A DNA stretch of 64,000 nucleotides, taken from contig NZ_WAIE01000003.1 of the NCBI RefSeq assembly GCF_008830225.1, forward strand, positions 1-64,000, given 5' to 3'. Of this stretch, positions 17,576 through 27,678 are shown piece after piece (within the stretch, counting starts at the first letter, position 1; each line of letters begins with the position of its first letter). This stretch comes from Pseudodesulfovibrio senegalensis (GTDB taxonomy: Bacteria > Desulfobacterota > Desulfovibrionia > Desulfovibrionales > Desulfovibrionaceae). The notes under the pieces were generated by a model. It ran no database searches. It saw only the letters and a program-made list of their open reading frames with translations, and was not told the DNA's origin. Both the position numbers and the translations under genes were made by a program.

Positions 17576-17610
17576 AAAACGCCCGCAGTCTTTCGGCTGC
17601 GGGCGTTTTT
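17576..17610. terminator. bidirectional Rho-independent terminator
   Basis: ACGCCCGCAG/CTGCGGGCGT, a perfect 10-bp stem with an 8-base loop, flanked by A-run and T-run. Serves the ChaN-PDZ gene and the convergent BON gene. Confidence 0.9.
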
Positions 17611-17627
17611 CATTCATGAATGGGGAT

Positions 17628-18767
17628 TCAGTTCAGGGCCAGGGCGCTCATGTTCACGGCGCGCTCGGGCGCGATCCGCTTGAGCAGGGTGTTGGCTACC
17701 TGTTTGGTGCGCAGGTCGTGGGACCGCTGCATGGTCAGTTCCAGACGGTCAGCAATGGAATACTGCCTGTCGGTTGTCAGCTTGCGGGCCATGGTCCGCA
17801 GTTGGTTGCGGGTATTGGCGTCCTGTTCCGCACTGCACAGGGTCAGCACTTCATGCTTGATGCTGCGGCGGGCTCTGGTCCATTTGGAAAAATGCTTTTT
17901 GTAGTTTGCGGCCAGCGTGCGCAGGGTGTCGGGGTTCGGTGCGCGTCCCACGGTTTGGTTCTCATGCACTGCCGCAGGTCCTGCGGTGGTGGAGCGGACG
18001 GCCGGAGTCGCCTGCGCGAGGACAGGGGGGGCGTCCTGCATGAGCAGGGCTTCGGGCACGGGCGGACCGTATGCGCGCCCCAGCGAATATTCGATGTCCG
18101 CGGTCATGACGCCCGCGTCGAAGTCGCGCTGCACGGCCACCAGCGAGGTCACGGTCATGTCGGCCAGTCCCTTGTTTTTTTTCAGGCCGTTGACCATGGC
18201 TTCAAGCGCGCGCTCTTCGTCGTGGGTTTCCACCACGCCCACAAGAACGGCTTCGCCCTGTATCACCTCCACGTCCACGTTGGCCGAGTCCAGCCCCAGT
18301 TCGCTGATGAGGTTGGCGGCAACCGCGTTTTCCGCAAAGGAGTCACGGATGCCGGGATGCAGGTCGTCGGGGGCGGTCTCGGGGCGCAGCACGCCCTTGA
18401 CGTCGCGCACGCCGTTCATGGCGCGCAGGTCGGCCAGCATCTGGTCGCGGTGGTCCGTGGTGTCGTATTCGCCCACCACGTATATCTGCCCGTTGTATGT
18501 GTGCACGTCTGCGTCGATGCCCGTTGCCGTCATCACGGTCATGGAGGCCTGCATGTCGAGTACGGTGTCCGAGGCGATGTCCGAGGTGTGCCGTTCGTCC
18601 GCGGCCAGCAGGGTGGTCTTGTGCACCAGCTTGACCCCGGTGATGGCCAGGGAAATGGCCTTGGGCGCGGCCATGGAGGCCCCGGTCAGGGCTACGGGTA
18701 TGACCGCACAGCCGCCGGAAAAGGCGGCAAGGGCCAGAAGGGTCAGTATGGTGAAGATGCGTTTCAT
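17628..18767 (-). CDS. BON-domain lipoprotein
   Basis: 379 residues. The signal peptide ends in lipobox FSGGC (Cys20). Two BON-type repeats (about 55-200) carry the VDVEVIQGEAVLVGVVET-type strand pattern seen in OsmY and DolP. BON domains bind phospholipid or help hold the outer membrane together. The region past ~260 is low-complexity, then a helical tail. AAGGAA precedes the chosen ATG; the open frame upstream lacks a signal. Probably an outer-membrane-anchored envelope stability protein. Confidence 0.8.
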   Translation of the reverse strand: MKRIFTILTLLALAAFSGGCAVIPVALTGASMAAPKAISLAITGVKLVHKTTLLAADERHTSDIASDTVLDMQASMTVMTATGIDADVHTYNGQIYVVGEYDTTDHRDQMLADLRAMNGVRDVKGVLRPETAPDDLHPGIRDSFAENAVAANLISELGLDSANVDVEVIQGEAVLVGVVETHDEERALEAMVNGLKKNKGLADMTVTSLVAVQRDFDAGVMTADIEYSLGRAYGPPVPEALLMQDAPPVLAQATPAVRSTTAGPAAVHENQTVGRAPNPDTLRTLAANYKKHFSKWTRARRSIKHEVLTLCSAEQDANTRNQLRTMARKLTTDRQYSIADRLELTMQRSHDLRTKQVANTLLKRIAPERAVNMSALALN

Positions 18768-18951
18768 ATGTATTCCTTGCCCGTGTTCGGGCAATGCGGC
18801 GTATATCTTCATATGTATCGTGGCAAGAAAAAAAAAGCGTATTTTTGTGGCGACCATCTGCGGCTTTTGGGCAATTCTTTGCACAAATGGCTGACTTATC
18901 AGGAACTAGGCGGAAAAGCCCCGCCAGACGTTATTTTTTGAATCTTAACAA

Positions 18952-19767
18952 TTATCCATTATTCATGGACTCTTCCATGTGGGAGCGGATGTCCCTGAGC
19001 ATGGCCGTGATTTTGTCTTCCTGTTCCGGGAATGCGGCCGGTTCCAGCTCCAGGGTCACGTAGCCCTGGTAGCCGCGCTGGTCCAGCCGGGCCAGGAAAT
19101 CATCCAGCGGCAGGTCGCCGGTTCCGGGCGTCATGTGTTCGCGGTAGGCGCGGGCGTCGGAAAAGTGCACGTTGCAGAGCAGGTCGTGGGGCACCCTGTC
19201 CAGCGCGTTGAGCACATCATAGCCGCTCACGCCCATGTGGCAGACATCGAAGGTCATGCCCACGTTTTTCTTTCTGCACTGGTCCATGAGCTTGTCCAAC
19301 TCGTCGCGTCCGAAGGGCGAGGCCTCGGCCCAGGGCAGGTTCTCCAGCGAGTAGCGCAGGCGTCCCTTGGCATCCAGCAGCAGGGCCAGATCGTGGGCCC
19401 GGGCGAACCAGCGGTTTTGGATCATGGTGGAAAGGCGGTTGCCGGGCGGATGCAGGGTGATGTGGTCGCAGTGGGGCAGGGCGTTGGCCAGCGCGGTGGT
19501 GGCCTTCCACGAATTCTGGTGGCCGCCCCAGCGGGACCACTGCCGGAACGGCGCGTGCAGACTGTGTATCGGGCAGACGGCGTTCACCGCGTCAATGGCC
19601 GGTCCGGGCTGCAGGGCCGGGTCGTTGACGATGAGTTCCAGCCCGGCAAAACCGCTTTGCGCGGCCATGGTCGCCACCTGCTCCAGGGGCAGGTGGAAGA
19701 GGCTGCCCGAAGACAGCAGCAGTACGGGGCCGGATTTTCGGATCGTCATGGATACATCATGCGGCAT
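18952..19767 (-). CDS. sugar phosphate isomerase/epimerase-like TIM barrel
   Basis: 271 residues. The AP_endonuc_2 (xylose-isomerase-like) pattern is clear: GFAGLELIV (strand 2), IHSLHAPF with metal-type His, HITLHPPG, SLENLPWAE with the conserved Glu, TFDVCHMG, LLCNVHFSDA and a late VTLELEP. The metal ligands Glu/His/Asp/Glu appear intact. It should isomerise or epimerise a sugar-like compound in the cytoplasm; the substrate is unknown. The start is uncertain (19767 or 19749), as neither has a good ribosome-binding site. Confidence 0.8.
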   Translation of the reverse strand: MPHDVSMTIRKSGPVLLLSSGSLFHLPLEQVATMAAQSGFAGLELIVNDPALQPGPAIDAVNAVCPIHSLHAPFRQWSRWGGHQNSWKATTALANALPHCDHITLHPPGNRLSTMIQNRWFARAHDLALLLDAKGRLRYSLENLPWAEASPFGRDELDKLMDQCRKKNVGMTFDVCHMGVSGYDVLNALDRVPHDLLCNVHFSDARAYREHMTPGTGDLPLDDFLARLDQRGYQGYVTLELEPAAFPEQEDKITAMLRDIRSHMEESMNNG

Positions 19768-19831
19768 GTTGCGGCATATGCAATGAGAAAATCGGGGGAA
19801 GGTCGTCCCGCGCCGGTGAATGGCTGTGTGC

Positions 19832-20092
19832 TCATGGTGCCGGTTGCCGGGCCGCGTGGATGAACGCGGCCGTTTCCGTCTTGCCGAAACGTCGGCTCAG
19901 GGCTCCGCTGGGATGGTTGCTCGTATATGCGTGCCCGTGTGCCTGCGGCATCCAGTTTCGCGGCATGTTCATGATCCACCACAGGGGGATGCCCGGTCCC
20001 CGTTTTTTGCGGCGGATGTCGCCGTTCATGCGCACGGGCTCGTAGGAGCCGTCCTCGTACCTGATCCATGCTCTCTGGTCGTATTGCGTCAT
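19832..20092 (-). CDS. small orphan protein
   Basis: 86 residues preceded by a strong GGGAGGAACA ribosome-binding site. It is rich in Arg, Trp and Gly, with an RKKRGPGIP patch and a WWIMNMPRNW segment, and no signal peptide or membrane helix. No family recognised. Upstream of the epimerase on the same strand with 64 bases between, so it may share its transcript. Called real because of the ribosome-binding site and position. Confidence 0.6.
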   Translation of the reverse strand: MTQYDQRAWIRYEDGSYEPVRMNGDIRRKKRGPGIPLWWIMNMPRNWMPQAHGHAYTSNHPSGALSRRFGKTETAAFIHAARQPAP

Positions 20093-20356
20093 TGTTCCTC
20101 CCGGGTGTTTGCAACAGGATACACCCGGAACCGGGGCGGGGATGGTTCAGGGAAGCAAAAGGACATGATCAGGAAAAGTAATCCTCTTGACAGGGGAGGA
20201 AATTGGTGCGCAGAAATTGAGGTGGGGTATGGTGGGTTCCCAGGGGTTGGGATTCGCCGGAACGCCCCGTCAACGAGGCATGCGGATTGAGCCGCGCACA
20301 CAACAAGGGGAGCGCAGGAAGGTTCCCGTCAAACAGAAGATGATTAAGGGGAGCAT

Positions 20357-22447
20357 ATGAAGGTTTCCATTAAACTGAAGATCCTTGCGGGATTGATCGT
20401 ATCGATCTTTTTGGTCTTTTCCGTGATTTTCGCCATCACGGCCTACGATGTGCACAGGCATTCGCGGAGCATGGCCATTCAGGGGATAGCCAAGGAGTTG
20501 GTCCATGTGGACAACGGCCTGACCCTGTTCATGGACGAGGCGCGCCTGAATACGGAGATGATGGCCGCGGACAAGCGCACCGAGCAGGCTGACCAGATCC
20601 TGACCAACTACCTTTCCGAAACGCCGGTCCCCACCAACGAGACATTTCCCGGCGATGAGCTGGGCAGGGAGCTGCGTACATTCTACCAGCTGATCCTTTC
20701 CAGCCACAAGGCGTACGTGGACTGTTACATCGGCACGCGCAAGGGCGGGTTCGTGATCGGCGGCAACGATCCCATGCCCGCCGGGTACGACCCGCGCAAA
20801 CGCCCGTGGTACAAGGACGCCGTGGCCTCGCCCGGCAAGTCCATCATTTCCAAGGCCTACCGGTCCACCAACGGCGAGGCCATGATCAGCACGGGCAAGG
20901 CCATCGTGCACAACGGCGTGGAATACGGCGTTGCGGCCATGGACATCTCCCTGGGGCAGATCACCAAGCAGCTTGCCGAGATCCGCATGGGCGAGCGCGG
21001 ACACGTCATGGTCATTCAGGACGACGGCGTGGTCATCGCCAACCCCGGGGACAAGGAAACCCTGTTCAAGAACGTGGCCGAGCTTGAGGACTCTGCGTAC
21101 AAGCAGTTCTTCGCCCAGGACGAGGGCGCGGTGGATACCGTGCTGGACGGGTTGGACCGTGTGGGCGTTGTGCACACCTCCCCGGCCCTTGGCTGGAAAT
21201 TCGTGGGCGTGATCGAAAAGGCCGAAATCATGGCTCCGGTCTACAATACCATGACCAACCTGGCCATCGTGTTTGTCATCAGTCTGCTGGTCATCTGTGC
21301 CTTTGTGTGGGTCTTCATGGACATGGTGGCGGTACGCCCGCTGAAGAGCGTGGCGGACATGCTCGGAAAGATTCGTGACGGCAAGTACGACACGCGCATC
21401 GACAAGACCCGCAATGACGAGATCGGCCAGATATTCGAGGCGCTTAATGATATGTCGGGCACGCTGGAAAGCAACATGCTCGAGATTACGGCCAAGACCG
21501 AAGAGGCCGAAAACAAGGCCCGCGCCGCGGAACAGGCCATGCAGGAGGCGAGCGAGGCCCGCGAACGTGCGGAACGCGCCCGTGCCGAGGGCATGATCGA
21601 GGCCGGAAAACAGCTGGAAACCGTGGTGCAGGAAATCAACGGCATCACCGAGGCCATCAACGCCAAGGCCCACGAGATCAGCGAGGGCACCAATGTCCAG
21701 CGCGAACGCATCCAGGCCACGGCCACGGCCATGGAAGAGATGAACGCCACCGTGCTGGAAGTGGCCCGCAATGCCGGCGATGCCGCCGGACAGGGGCAGG
21801 AGGCCAAGACCAAGGCCATGAACGGTGCGGACGTGGTCAATCAGTCGGTGAAGGCCATCAACTCCATTCAGGCGCAGGCGGACCAGCTGCGCACCAACAT
21901 GGACGAGCTGGAAACGCAGGCCCGTGGCATCGGCAACATCATGGGCGTGATCACGGACATTGCGGACCAGACCAACCTGCTGGCGCTCAATGCGGCCATC
22001 GAGGCGGCACGCGCAGGCGACGCCGGACGCGGTTTTGCCGTGGTTGCGGACGAGGTGCGCAAGCTGGCCGAAAAGACCATGACCGCCACCAAGGAAGTGG
22101 GCGATTCCATCGAGGCCATCCAGACCGCTGCGGACCGCAACGTGCAGGCCATGGAACAGGCCGTTTCCGACCTTTCCACGGCAACGGACCTTTCCAACAC
22201 CTCGGGTTCGGTGCTGCAGGAAATCGTGGACGGGGCCGAGCTTTCCGCGGACCGCATTCAGGGCATTGCCACGGCTGCGGAACAACAGTCCGCGGCCAGT
22301 GAGGAAATCAACCAGTCCATTGACGAGATCAACAGCATTGCCGCGGAAACCGAGCAGGCCGCGCTGGAAACCACGCAGGCGCTGGAACGCCTGGCCGCAC
22401 AGGCCGAAGAGCTTTCCGGCATGGTGGAATCGTTGCGCAACGCCTGA
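20357..22447 (+). CDS. methyl-accepting chemotaxis protein, dCache_1 sensor with amino-acid motif
   Basis: 696 residues, AAGGGGAGC before the ATG. TM1 at about 10-30, a double-Cache periplasmic domain (35-290), TM2 at about 296-320, HAMP, then the signalling hairpin with [18 protein letters not shown]. In the membrane-distal Cache module Tyr144, Arg149, Trp151, Tyr152, Tyr168 and Asp196 follow the spacing of the amino-acid-binding motif known from receptors such as PctA. It is therefore probably an amino-acid chemoreceptor. Stands alone, with a strong terminator downstream. Confidence 0.93.
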   Translation: MKVSIKLKILAGLIVSIFLVFSVIFAITAYDVHRHSRSMAIQGIAKELVHVDNGLTLFMDEARLNTEMMAADKRTEQADQILTNYLSETPVPTNETFPGDELGRELRTFYQLILSSHKAYVDCYIGTRKGGFVIGGNDPMPAGYDPRKRPWYKDAVASPGKSIISKAYRSTNGEAMISTGKAIVHNGVEYGVAAMDISLGQITKQLAEIRMGERGHVMVIQDDGVVIANPGDKETLFKNVAELEDSAYKQFFAQDEGAVDTVLDGLDRVGVVHTSPALGWKFVGVIEKAEIMAPVYNTMTNLAIVFVISLLVICAFVWVFMDMVAVRPLKSVADMLGKIRDGKYDTRIDKTRNDEIGQIFEALNDMSGTLESNMLEITAKTEEAENKARAAEQAMQEASEARERAERARAEGMIEAGKQLETVVQEINGITEAINAKAHEISEGTNVQRERIQATATAMEEMNATVLEVARNAGDAAGQGQEAKTKAMNGADVVNQSVKAINSIQAQADQLRTNMDELETQARGIGNIMGVITDIADQTNLLALNAAIEAARAGDAGRGFAVVADEVRKLAEKTMTATKEVGDSIEAIQTAADRNVQAMEQAVSDLSTATDLSNTSGSVLQEIVDGAELSADRIQGIATAAEQQSAASEEINQSIDEINSIAAETEQAALETTQALERLAAQAEELSGMVESLRNA

Positions 22448-22465
22448 TCAGGAATACATGAAATA

Positions 22466-22503
22466 AAACGGGCGCCGCACGTTGTGCGGCGCCCGTTTTT
22501 TTG
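22466..22503. terminator. bidirectional Rho-independent terminator
   Basis: ACGGGCGCCGCAC/GTGCGGCGCCCGT, a perfect 13-bp stem with a GTT loop and T-runs on both strands. Between the chemoreceptor and convergent nrdJ. Confidence 0.92.
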
Positions 22504-22525
22504 TTTGTGCCAAGCGGATGCGGGG

Positions 22526-24763
22526 TTAGCCGCACTTGGTGAAGCCGCAGGATTTGCAGATATGGCAGCCTTCCTCGAAGACAAGCTCGCTGCCGCAGTC
22601 CGGGCAGGTCTCCCTGTGCAGGGCCGTGACCCCGGCGCTGACCGGCCTGTCCTGCATGTAGCGTGATTCGAACACGTAGGCGATGGCGTCCGGGATGGAC
22701 TGCACCAGATGTTTCTTCATGAACTTGGGGTTGTCGCCGCCGATGCCCTTGAGTTGTTCCACGATGTCGCGCACGGTCACGCCCGAACGCAGGGCCAGAG
22801 ACACCAGCCTGCCGATGGCCTCGGCCTTGGCCGTGATGGAGCGGCCGGATTTGCCGATGGTGGCGAAGACCTCGAAAGGTTTGCCGTCCATCTCGTTTAC
22901 GGTCAGGTACAGCACGCCCAATCCGGTTTCCACCTTGTGGGTGAACCCGTAGATGACTTCGGGCCGGTCCTTGACGATGCTGTCGTCCTTCTTGATCTTT
23001 TCTTCGGAATCGCCCGTGCACAGCACCTGCGAAGACTTGCAGCCGTCGCGGTAGACCGTGACACCCTTGCATCCGTATTCGTAGGCTTTCCAGTAGATTT
23101 CGCGGATGTGTTCCTGCGTGGCCTCGTTGGGCAGGTTCACGGTCTTGGAAACCGCGTTGTCCGTGTATTTCTGGAAGGCTGCCTGCATCTTGAGGTGCCA
23201 CATGGGTTCGATGTCCATGGCCGTGACAAACACGCGCCGCACGTCCTCGGGCAAAAATTCCATGGACGCGATGGAGCCTTTTTTGGCCACCTCCTCCATG
23301 AGACTGGCGCTGTGGGCGTTGGCGTTTTTCAGGGCGGTCTCGAAGTGCGGGTTGGTTTCCACAAGCCGGTCGCCGTCCATGACGTTGCGCACGAAGCTTA
23401 GGGCAAAGAGCGGCTCCACGCCCGAGGAGCAGCCCCCGATGATGGACAGGGTGCCGGTGGGCGCGATGGTGGTCGTGGTGGCGTTGCGGTAGGGGCCGAG
23501 GTCGGCCTTGCCGAACACGGAGTCCGCGTAGGCCGGGAACGGCCCGCGCTCCTTGGCCAGTTGCTTGGACGCGGCCCGGGATTCGTCGCGGATGAATTTC
23601 ATGACCCGCTCGGCCAGGTCCACGGCTTTTTGCGAGTTGTAGGGGATGCCCAGCTGGAAGAGCAGGTCGGCCCAGCCCATGACGCCCAGCCCGATCTTGC
23701 GGTTGCGTTCCACGGTTTCCGTGATTTGGGGCAGGGGATAATTGGAGGCGTCGATGACGTTGTCCAGAAAACGCACGGCAAGGTGCACGATGCGCTTGAG
23801 CTCGTCCCAGTCGATTTCGCTGTCGTGGCCGTTTTGCCCGGCCGCGTAGACCAGCCCGAGATTGATGGAGCCGAGGTTGCATGCCTCATAGGGCAGCAGG
23901 GGCTGTTCGCCGCAGGGGTTGGTGGATTCCATGTCGCCCTGCGCCGGGGTGGGGTTGTCGCGATTGACCCGGTCCAGAAAGACCATGCCCGGATCCCCGG
24001 ATTCCCATGCCTTTTGCACCAGAATGCCGAAGACCTCGCCCGCGTTGAGCGTGCCGGACACCAACCCGGTCTTGGGGTCCACCAACTCGTAGTCTTCGCC
24101 CTTTTCCACGGCCCGCATGAAAGCCTCGGTCAGCCCCACGGACAGGTTGAAGTTGTTCAGTTCCCCGTCACGTTCCTTGGCCTTGATGAATTCCATGATG
24201 TCAGGATGGTCCACGCGCAGGATGCCCATGTTGGCCCCGCGCCGGGTGCCGCCCTGTTTGATCTGCTCGGTGGCGCAGTTGAAGATGCGCAAGAACGAAA
24301 GCGGACCGGAGGCCACGCCGCCCGTGGAGCCCACCACCGAGTCCTTGGGACGCAGCCGGGAAAACGAGAATCCCGTGCCGCCGCCGGATTTGTGGATCAT
24401 GGCCGCGTGCTTCACGGAATCGAAGATGCCCTCGATGGAGTCTTCCACCGGCAGCACGAAACAGGCCGCCAACTGGCCCAGATCCGTGCCCGCGTTCATG
24501 AGCGTGGGCGAGTTGGGCAGGAACCGGTACGAAGTCATGAGATCGTAGAATTCGCGGGCCAGTTTGGAAACCGTATAGACGGAATCAGCGTATTTTTTTT
24601 CCTCGGCCGCAATGCTCGAGGCCACTCGCCAGAATAGTTCCCTGTAGTTTTCAAAAGGGGTGCCTTCGGTGTCCTTGCGCAGGTAGCGGCGTTGGAGAAC
24701 TATCTTTGCGTTTTCGTTGATGATCGGCTCGGGGAGCCGTTTCGGCATGGGGGTGGCTGCCAT
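22526..24763 (-). CDS. nrdJ: B12-dependent (class II) ribonucleotide reductase
   Basis: 745 residues. Makes deoxyribonucleotides using adenosylcobalamin and needs no oxygen. Visible: the ACFVLPVEDS segment with the substrate-site Cys, NPCGEQPLLPYE with the catalytic Cys/Glu, a TGTLSIIGGCSSGVEP loop, and a C-terminal domain ending in two CxxC pairs (CPDCG, CKSCG) typical of this subfamily. GAGGAAAACC precedes the ATG. It is divergent from the aminotransferase gene. No adenosylcobalamin riboswitch is seen upstream. Length is normal for the class. Confidence 0.95.
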   Translation of the reverse strand: MAATPMPKRLPEPIINENAKIVLQRRYLRKDTEGTPFENYRELFWRVASSIAAEEKKYADSVYTVSKLAREFYDLMTSYRFLPNSPTLMNAGTDLGQLAACFVLPVEDSIEGIFDSVKHAAMIHKSGGGTGFSFSRLRPKDSVVGSTGGVASGPLSFLRIFNCATEQIKQGGTRRGANMGILRVDHPDIMEFIKAKERDGELNNFNLSVGLTEAFMRAVEKGEDYELVDPKTGLVSGTLNAGEVFGILVQKAWESGDPGMVFLDRVNRDNPTPAQGDMESTNPCGEQPLLPYEACNLGSINLGLVYAAGQNGHDSEIDWDELKRIVHLAVRFLDNVIDASNYPLPQITETVERNRKIGLGVMGWADLLFQLGIPYNSQKAVDLAERVMKFIRDESRAASKQLAKERGPFPAYADSVFGKADLGPYRNATTTTIAPTGTLSIIGGCSSGVEPLFALSFVRNVMDGDRLVETNPHFETALKNANAHSASLMEEVAKKGSIASMEFLPEDVRRVFVTAMDIEPMWHLKMQAAFQKYTDNAVSKTVNLPNEATQEHIREIYWKAYEYGCKGVTVYRDGCKSSQVLCTGDSEEKIKKDDSIVKDRPEVIYGFTHKVETGLGVLYLTVNEMDGKPFEVFATIGKSGRSITAKAEAIGRLVSLALRSGVTVRDIVEQLKGIGGDNPKFMKKHLVQSIPDAIAYVFESRYMQDRPVSAGVTALHRETCPDCGSELVFEEGCHICKSCGFTKCG

Positions 24764-25082
24764 GGTTTTCCTCTTCTATCTAGCTGTATTCATTGATAAT
24801 GATAACGGGTTTTCTCGAGAAGCCCTGTGGACTGCTAGAGAAATTCTAGACTACCGCAGGGAGCAAAAAGAATCCAGTGCGTTTTGCATATCGCGTGCAG
24901 GTTTCGCATATGGTTTTCCCGTTTTTCGCAAAAGGGCGTCCCGATCCGTGCGGCCGTGGTTTGGCCAATCGTCGGCAGCGGTGTGCCTCAGCCGCGGATC
25001 ATGGATTTACCTTGAAAAAAAATTGCTCTATAGGGCTTGAGGAGAGGACCGGATCGTCAACTGCCACAGAGGGATCACCATC
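24764..25082. other. divergent nrdJ-aminotransferase intergenic region with a dyad
   Basis: 319 bp without a gene. At 24823-24861 lies an imperfect inverted repeat: outer arms CCCTGTGG/CCGCAGGG, inner arms CTAGA/TCTAG, with a 5-base centre. It could be an operator or an RNA hairpin of either leader. No B12 box or clear NrdR-type pair is visible. Confidence 0.5.
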
Positions 25083-26255
25083 ATGCGAATTTCCGACAGA
25101 CTGGAACGGATCAAACCTTCGGCCACGCTGGCCGTGAACGCCAAGGCGCAGGAGCTGCGCGCGCAGGGCCGCGAGGTCATCAGCCTTGCCGTGGGCCAGC
25201 CCGATTTCAATACGCCCCAACACGTCGTGGAAGCGGCCAAGGCCGCATTGGACGAGGGGTTCACCCGCTACACCGCGGTTCCGGGCATCCCCGAGCTGCG
25301 CGAGGCCGTTGCCGGGTATTACGGTCGTTTTTACGATGCCCCGGCCACGGCGGACGAGGCCATCATCTCCAACGGCGGCAAGCAGGTGCTCTACAACCTG
25401 CTCATGGCCCTAGTGAACCCGGGCGACGAAGTGCTCATTCCCGGTCCGTACTGGGTCAGTTACCCGGCCATGGTGCAGCTGGCCGAGGGCGTTTCCGTGA
25501 TCGTGCCCGCCACGGCGGACAATGATTTTCTCGTTTCCGTGGCCGACCTCGAGGCCAAACGCACCAGCCGCACGCGGGTGCTGATCCTCAATTCGCCTTC
25601 CAACCCCACGGGCTGCTGCTACACGCAGGACCAGCTGGACGAGATCGCGGACTGGGCCCTGAAGAACGACGTGTTCATCATTTCGGACGAGGTTTACGAC
25701 CGGTTGGTATATGCCCCGGCCACCCCGGCCTCGCTGGCCGGCTTCCGCGCCGCGCACCCGGAAAACTGCGCATTGGTGGGCGCGCTGTCCAAGTCTTTCT
25801 GCATGACGGGCTGGCGCATCGGCTGGTCCGTGGCCCATGCGGATCTGGTCAAGGCCATGATCAAGGTGCAGGGCCAGTCCACCTCCAACATTTCCGCGTT
25901 TTCGCAAAAGGCGGCCACCGTGGCCCTGAACGGCTCGTGGGACATTGTGGAAACCATGAAAGAGGCCTTTGTTCGCCGCCGCGACATGGCCTATGAGATC
26001 ATCGCGGGCTGGGGCGCGCAGTGTCCCAAGCCGGACGGCGCCTTCTACCTGTTCCCGGTGCTGGACAATTTCTACACCAAAGACGCCCCGGACTCCGCGG
26101 CCATGTGTACCAGGATTCTGGAAGAGGCGGGCGTGGCCCTTGTGCCGGGTTCGGCTTTCGGCGACGACCGCTGCATCCGGTTCTCCTATGCTTTGGACGA
26201 CGCCACCCTCAAGGATGCATTGACCCGTGTTGGCCGCGTTTTGACCGGCAAATAG
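25083..26255 (+). CDS. class I PLP aminotransferase (aspartate aminotransferase type)
   Basis: 390 residues, AGAGGG site before the ATG. Fold-type I features: NGGKQVLYNLL (about 99-109), SPSNPTGC with the cofactor-binding Asn, ISDEVYD with the Asp that pairs with the pyridine nitrogen, and SKSFCMTGWRIGW with the PLP lysine near 237. It ends with the substrate Arg region CIRFSYA. Most like the AspC/AAT Ib group acting on aspartate, possibly also prephenate or aromatic acids. Own terminator. Confidence 0.9.
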   Translation: MRISDRLERIKPSATLAVNAKAQELRAQGREVISLAVGQPDFNTPQHVVEAAKAALDEGFTRYTAVPGIPELREAVAGYYGRFYDAPATADEAIISNGGKQVLYNLLMALVNPGDEVLIPGPYWVSYPAMVQLAEGVSVIVPATADNDFLVSVADLEAKRTSRTRVLILNSPSNPTGCCYTQDQLDEIADWALKNDVFIISDEVYDRLVYAPATPASLAGFRAAHPENCALVGALSKSFCMTGWRIGWSVAHADLVKAMIKVQGQSTSNISAFSQKAATVALNGSWDIVETMKEAFVRRRDMAYEIIAGWGAQCPKPDGAFYLFPVLDNFYTKDAPDSAAMCTRILEEAGVALVPGSAFGDDRCIRFSYALDDATLKDALTRVGRVLTGK

Positions 26256-26276
26256 TCGGGCCTTTCATGAGAACAG

Positions 26277-26310
26277 AGCGGGCCGGGAAAGACTCGGCCC
26301 GCTTTTCTTT
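26277..26310 (+). terminator. Rho-independent terminator
   Basis: AGCGGGCCG/CGGCCCGCT, 9-bp perfect stem followed by TTTCTTTT. Downstream of the aminotransferase gene. Confidence 0.88.
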
Positions 26311-26408
26311 TATCCGAAAACCACCTATTTGAGGGGATGTGCCGCGTTGCCGCAGGGGCTTGCGGATGATTGCGGTTAGTGCCGGTATTGCGGCGCAAAG
26401 GAAGATTC

Positions 26409-27272
26409 ATGCCCGAACTGCCCGAAGTGGAAACCATAGCCCGTGGACTGCACGGATCGCTTTGCGATCGCACCGTTGCGGGCGTGCGCGTGCTGTGGCC
26501 CGGCAGCGTGCATGACGGCGACGCCTCGGGTCGGGACATGAAGTCGCAGCCCGTCCGTTTGCAGGCCCTTGTGCCGGGCGCCACCGTTGTGGGCGCGCGC
26601 AGGCGGGCCAAGCTGTTGCTGCTGGATTTGATCTCTCCCGAAGACCATGAAAACCGCGAGCTGACGCTGGCCTTTCACCTCAAGATGACGGGCCGGGTGG
26701 TGCATGAGGTCTGTCGCGATGTCCAGACCCATGACCGGGTGCGCTTTCTGCTGCGGGACAACACCGTGCTGACCTTTGCGGACGTGCGCAAGTTCGGCTA
26801 CGTGCGCCTTTTCCTGCCCGGTGAATTGGAGCAATGGAAATTCTGGCGCAATCTCGGCCCCGAGCCGCTGGAAACCGGCGCCGAGCTGCTGGCCCAATCC
26901 GTGGCGCATCGCAAGGCGCGCATCAAGGGCTTGCTGCTGGACCAGACCGTGGTGGCCGGTGTAGGAAACATCTACGCGGACGAGTCCCTGTTTCGTGCCG
27001 GAATCCGGCCGGACGCCAAGGCCTGCGACGTGCCCCCGCACAGGCTGGCGGCCCTGTTCCGGCATTTGCAGGACGTGCTCCTGCAGGCCATTGCGGAAAA
27101 CGGCAGCTCCATTCGGGACTATGTGAACGCGGACGGCGATGCCGGGGCGTTCCAGAACAGCTTCAACGTGTATGGCAAAAAAGGGCAGTGCTGCCCGCGC
27201 TGCCGTGCGGAGCTGGTGTGCTGCACCGTGGCCGGGCGTACGTCCACGTTTTGTCCGTGCTGCCAGAAATGA
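26409..27272 (+). CDS. mutM: formamidopyrimidine-DNA glycosylase
   Basis: 287 residues. Removes oxidised purines such as 8-oxoguanine and nicks the abasic site. The mature N-terminus PELPEVETI has the catalytic Pro2 and Glu3. The helix-two-turn-helix region and GVGNIYADES loop follow. The C-terminal zinc finger has four Cys in two CxxC pairs. The frame is open to 26370, but only the ATG at 26409 gives the required Pro2, and it has AAGGAAG upstream. The loop around residues 32-50 is slightly expanded. Confidence 0.95.
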   Translation: MPELPEVETIARGLHGSLCDRTVAGVRVLWPGSVHDGDASGRDMKSQPVRLQALVPGATVVGARRRAKLLLLDLISPEDHENRELTLAFHLKMTGRVVHEVCRDVQTHDRVRFLLRDNTVLTFADVRKFGYVRLFLPGELEQWKFWRNLGPEPLETGAELLAQSVAHRKARIKGLLLDQTVVAGVGNIYADESLFRAGIRPDAKACDVPPHRLAALFRHLQDVLLQAIAENGSSIRDYVNADGDAGAFQNSFNVYGKKGQCCPRCRAELVCCTVAGRTSTFCPCCQK

Positions 27273-27678
27273 GCGTATGGCCAGGGGGTGGAACAACCGC
27301 AACGACTCCAACAAAGAAGTTGCGGTTCGGGCAGGCCTTCGTGTTATGAACCGTGTTTTTCGTATGCGTTTGATGCGCTGATTATAACGAAACCTGTTTT
27401 TTGGCCCAAAAGGATTCATGCATGGGCAGACGATTGGATGCATATGGCTTTTTGTTGAAATGGTTGAATATTTTTTTGGGATCGGATGGACAACATGCCT
27501 GTAGCCCGGCAGGAGTGAAGATTGTGTTTTTGCCGTGAACTTTTTTTTCAACTGTCCGGAATATGACGAAGACGCGATTTTTCTAGAAAAAGACTAGATT
27601 TTTTATAGATACGATTTGACCGCGAATCGCGCGGTTTTTGGCCGGGGTTGCCCGGATCAACGCAAACAGGAAGAATCA
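27273..27678. other. 406-bp intergenic region before murJ
   Basis: Contains a 9-bp hairpin AACCGCAAC/GTTGCGGTT (27295-27327) with no T-run, shortly after mutM. Further on is an AT-rich stretch with the palindrome TTTTTCTAGAAAAA (27578-27591) and a TATAGATAC sequence that may be part of the murJ promoter. No gene is supported. Confidence 0.5.

Noticed and set aside
24793..24807. Fur-like sequence TGATAATGATAACGG before nrdJ
   Set aside because: Only the left half fits a Fur site; the right arm does not pair with it.
24764..25082. Adenosylcobalamin riboswitch before the B12-dependent nrdJ
   Set aside because: Expected from biology, but no B12 box or matching core is visible.
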